A stretch of 64,000 bases of DNA from Desulfovibrio cuneatus DSM 11391. GTDB taxonomy: Bacteria; Desulfobacterota; Desulfovibrionia; Desulfovibrionales; Desulfovibrionaceae. The notes under the pieces are model-generated. The model was not told the origin of the DNA and ran no database searches. It saw only the letters and a program-made list of their open reading frames with translations. Position numbers and translations under genes: made by a program. The DNA lies in assembly GCF_000430005.1 (NCBI RefSeq), contig NZ_AUCY01000011.1:1-64000 (forward strand). Reading direction: 5' to 3'. Each line of letters starts with the position of its first letter. Within the stretch, counting starts at the first letter, position 1. Of the stretch, positions 63,075 to 64,000 are shown one piece after another.

Positions 63075-63257
63075 ATGGGAGGAAGTGCTGGATTTTTTCG
63101 TTTGGCAAGGCGCAAGCTTTTTGAGAAGGTAGGAAACGCTCAGTTTTTTCGTTTGGCAAGGCGCAAGTTTTTTTCAAGAGGGGGGTGGGCTCTTTGGCCC
63201 TGCCCCCTCTTGAAAAAAACGTAGCAACGCCGCCAAAAGAAAAAAATGAGTGTTTCC
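63075..63257 (-). repeat. Family C element next to the TPR gene
   Basis: Directly after the TPR stop codon TGA the minus strand reads GGAAACACTCATTTTTTTC, close to the family C end. The far end (63130-63155) has GGAAACGCTCAGTTTTTTCG and TTTGGCAAGGCGCAAG on the plus strand. An inner stem GCCCACCCCCCTC/GAGGGGGCAGGGC closes it. A partial duplicate of the far end lies at 63087-63122. Full element about 128 bp. Confidence 0.7.
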
Positions 63258-64000
63258 TCAGGCGGAGCGCCAAATAGAGGCCGTATACCGCGCCACATCT
63301 ACAACGTCGCGTAGCCGTGGGTAATTATCCAGCCAGCGCGCGGGCGGGGCATATTCCACCGTGGGCACACCGTGCAACAACCGGGAACGCACAGCTTGTG
63401 CCATGTTAGTACGCCCAAGGCGTTCCAGCCCTGTGCAAAGCATTTCCAAACTTTCCTGGGGTTTTGGGGTAAACTGGCAGGCCCGTGCCACAAGCCTGTT
63501 GAACAGTTGGGGGCCTCCATGGCCTTCCACCTGTTGCTGGTGGCGGGCGGCTTCCAAAAAGCTGCGGGCCGCTTCCGTTGGGTTGCCTTCTTCCAGGTAG
63601 CTCACAGCTTCATGGGAAAATACGTTGCCTTGCAATAGCCGCTGGGGCAAGTTGGCGGCCACGTTTTCTGCCATGGCGGTGTCCCCTGCCCGCAGGGCAG
63701 AAGTGTAGGCCCGCAGCAGGGCGCGTTCCATACCCTTGGGGTCGTTGTGCATGCGGCATGTTTTTGCAAGGCCAAGCAGGGCAGGCACGTAGCCGGGGGT
63801 GCGGGCCAGGGCAAGTTCAAATTTATGGGCGGCTGCATCCACTTCGCCGCGTTGCAGCAGCTTCATGGCTTCCACATGCATGTCGGCTACGGTCATGGGC
63901 TTGCGTAGGGAACGCACGGCAGGCTTTGGCTGGGGCAGCAATGCCGGGCAGGAAGAACCTTTGCTTTGGCTTGCTGCCAGCAGGGCATCGCAGAGCGCTT
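63258..64000 (-). CDS. TPR-repeat protein, C-terminal part (runs off the window)
   Basis: The frame is open to the window edge, so only the last ~247 residues are visible and the true start lies outside. The region MHVEAMKLLQRGEVDAAAHKFELALARTPGYVPALLGLA is one clear tetratricopeptide unit, with weaker helical pairs after it. The end reads ARWLDNYPRLRDVVDVARYTASIWRSA. In related bacteria such tails follow receiver domains, but nothing here shows that. The TTG near 63941 could be read as a start but has no support. Confidence 0.7.
   Translation of the reverse strand, partial: ALCDALLAASQSKGSSCPALLPQPKPAVRSLRKPMTVADMHVEAMKLLQRGEVDAAAHKFELALARTPGYVPALLGLAKTCRMHNDPKGMERALLRAYTSALRAGDTAMAENVAANLPQRLLQGNVFSHEAVSYLEEGNPTEAARSFLEAARHQQQVEGHGGPQLFNRLVARACQFTPKPQESLEMLCTGLERLGRTNMAQAVRSRLLHGVPTVEYAPPARWLDNYPRLRDVVDVARYTASIWRSA

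Overview
The window looks like chromosome from a Gram-negative, anaerobic, sulfate/sulfite-reducer-type deltaproteobacterium, most likely Desulfovibrionaceae. This is inferred from the mix of genes, not from a database search: an Aquifex-type aconitase, two TRAP transporter modules, a selenocysteine tRNA, a Thermoanaerobacter-type NADP alcohol dehydrogenase, a ComEC-murA pair, and an ftsH-folP-cdaA-cdaR-glmM-galU block. Most genes are moderately GC-rich. The 18.4-21.6 kb segment is clearly AT-rich and carries a restriction-modification system.

Layout. 0-1.0 kb: structured repeats and an HD phosphohydrolase. 1.6-9.1 kb: aconitase, a GntR/FCD regulator, and a TRAP operon (dctP-dctQ-dctM) ending in an unrecognised 418-aa protein. 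9.4-18.1 kb: typA, comEC, murA, tRNA-His, a pyridoxal/pyridoxamine kinase and murI. 18.1-23.6 kb: an accessory island with a DpnII-like restriction system (Dam-type methylase, a mini zinc-ribbon ORF, the endonuclease, a second methylase), then a MazEF toxin-antitoxin pair bracketed by ~355-bp direct repeats and 144-bp tandem repeats. 23.6-33.4 kb: a small lipoprotein, a flavin oxidoreductase, AddB and AddA recombination nucleases and a phosphofructokinase. 33.6-42.5 kb: a chemoreceptor, then an ABC transporter operon (TrpXYZ-like) that runs into a large hybrid histidine kinase. 43-50.6 kb: galU, glmM, cdaR, cdaA, folP and ftsH, linking cell-wall precursor supply to c-di-AMP synthesis. 51.3-58.1 kb: a second TRAP operon with a histidinol-dehydrogenase-family enzyme and a DegT-type aminotransferase, facing a divergent GntR/FCD regulator. 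58.2-64 kb: selC, a cupin, a wrecked eptA, an alcohol dehydrogenase, a heptosyltransferase-like protein, more repeats, and a TPR protein cut by the window edge.

The most unusual content is not protein-coding. At least three dispersed families of structured repeats are present, and their arms change in a compensatory way between copies: (i) a 156-bp palindromic element (275-430 and 18081-18236); (ii) a hairpin element with an invariant TTT loop and variable stem (four copies, at 1-165, about 11329-11420 and 62930-63021); (iii) a MITE-like element whose end GGAAACGCT sits directly after the stop codons of typA, glmM and murA, and in variant form after the TPR gene. I did not recognise any of these as a named family.

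On the protein side, the best candidate for an undescribed pathway is the TRAP/HisD-like/DegT operon with its 40-bp nested palindrome operator, together with the TRAP-linked 418-aa orphan enzyme.
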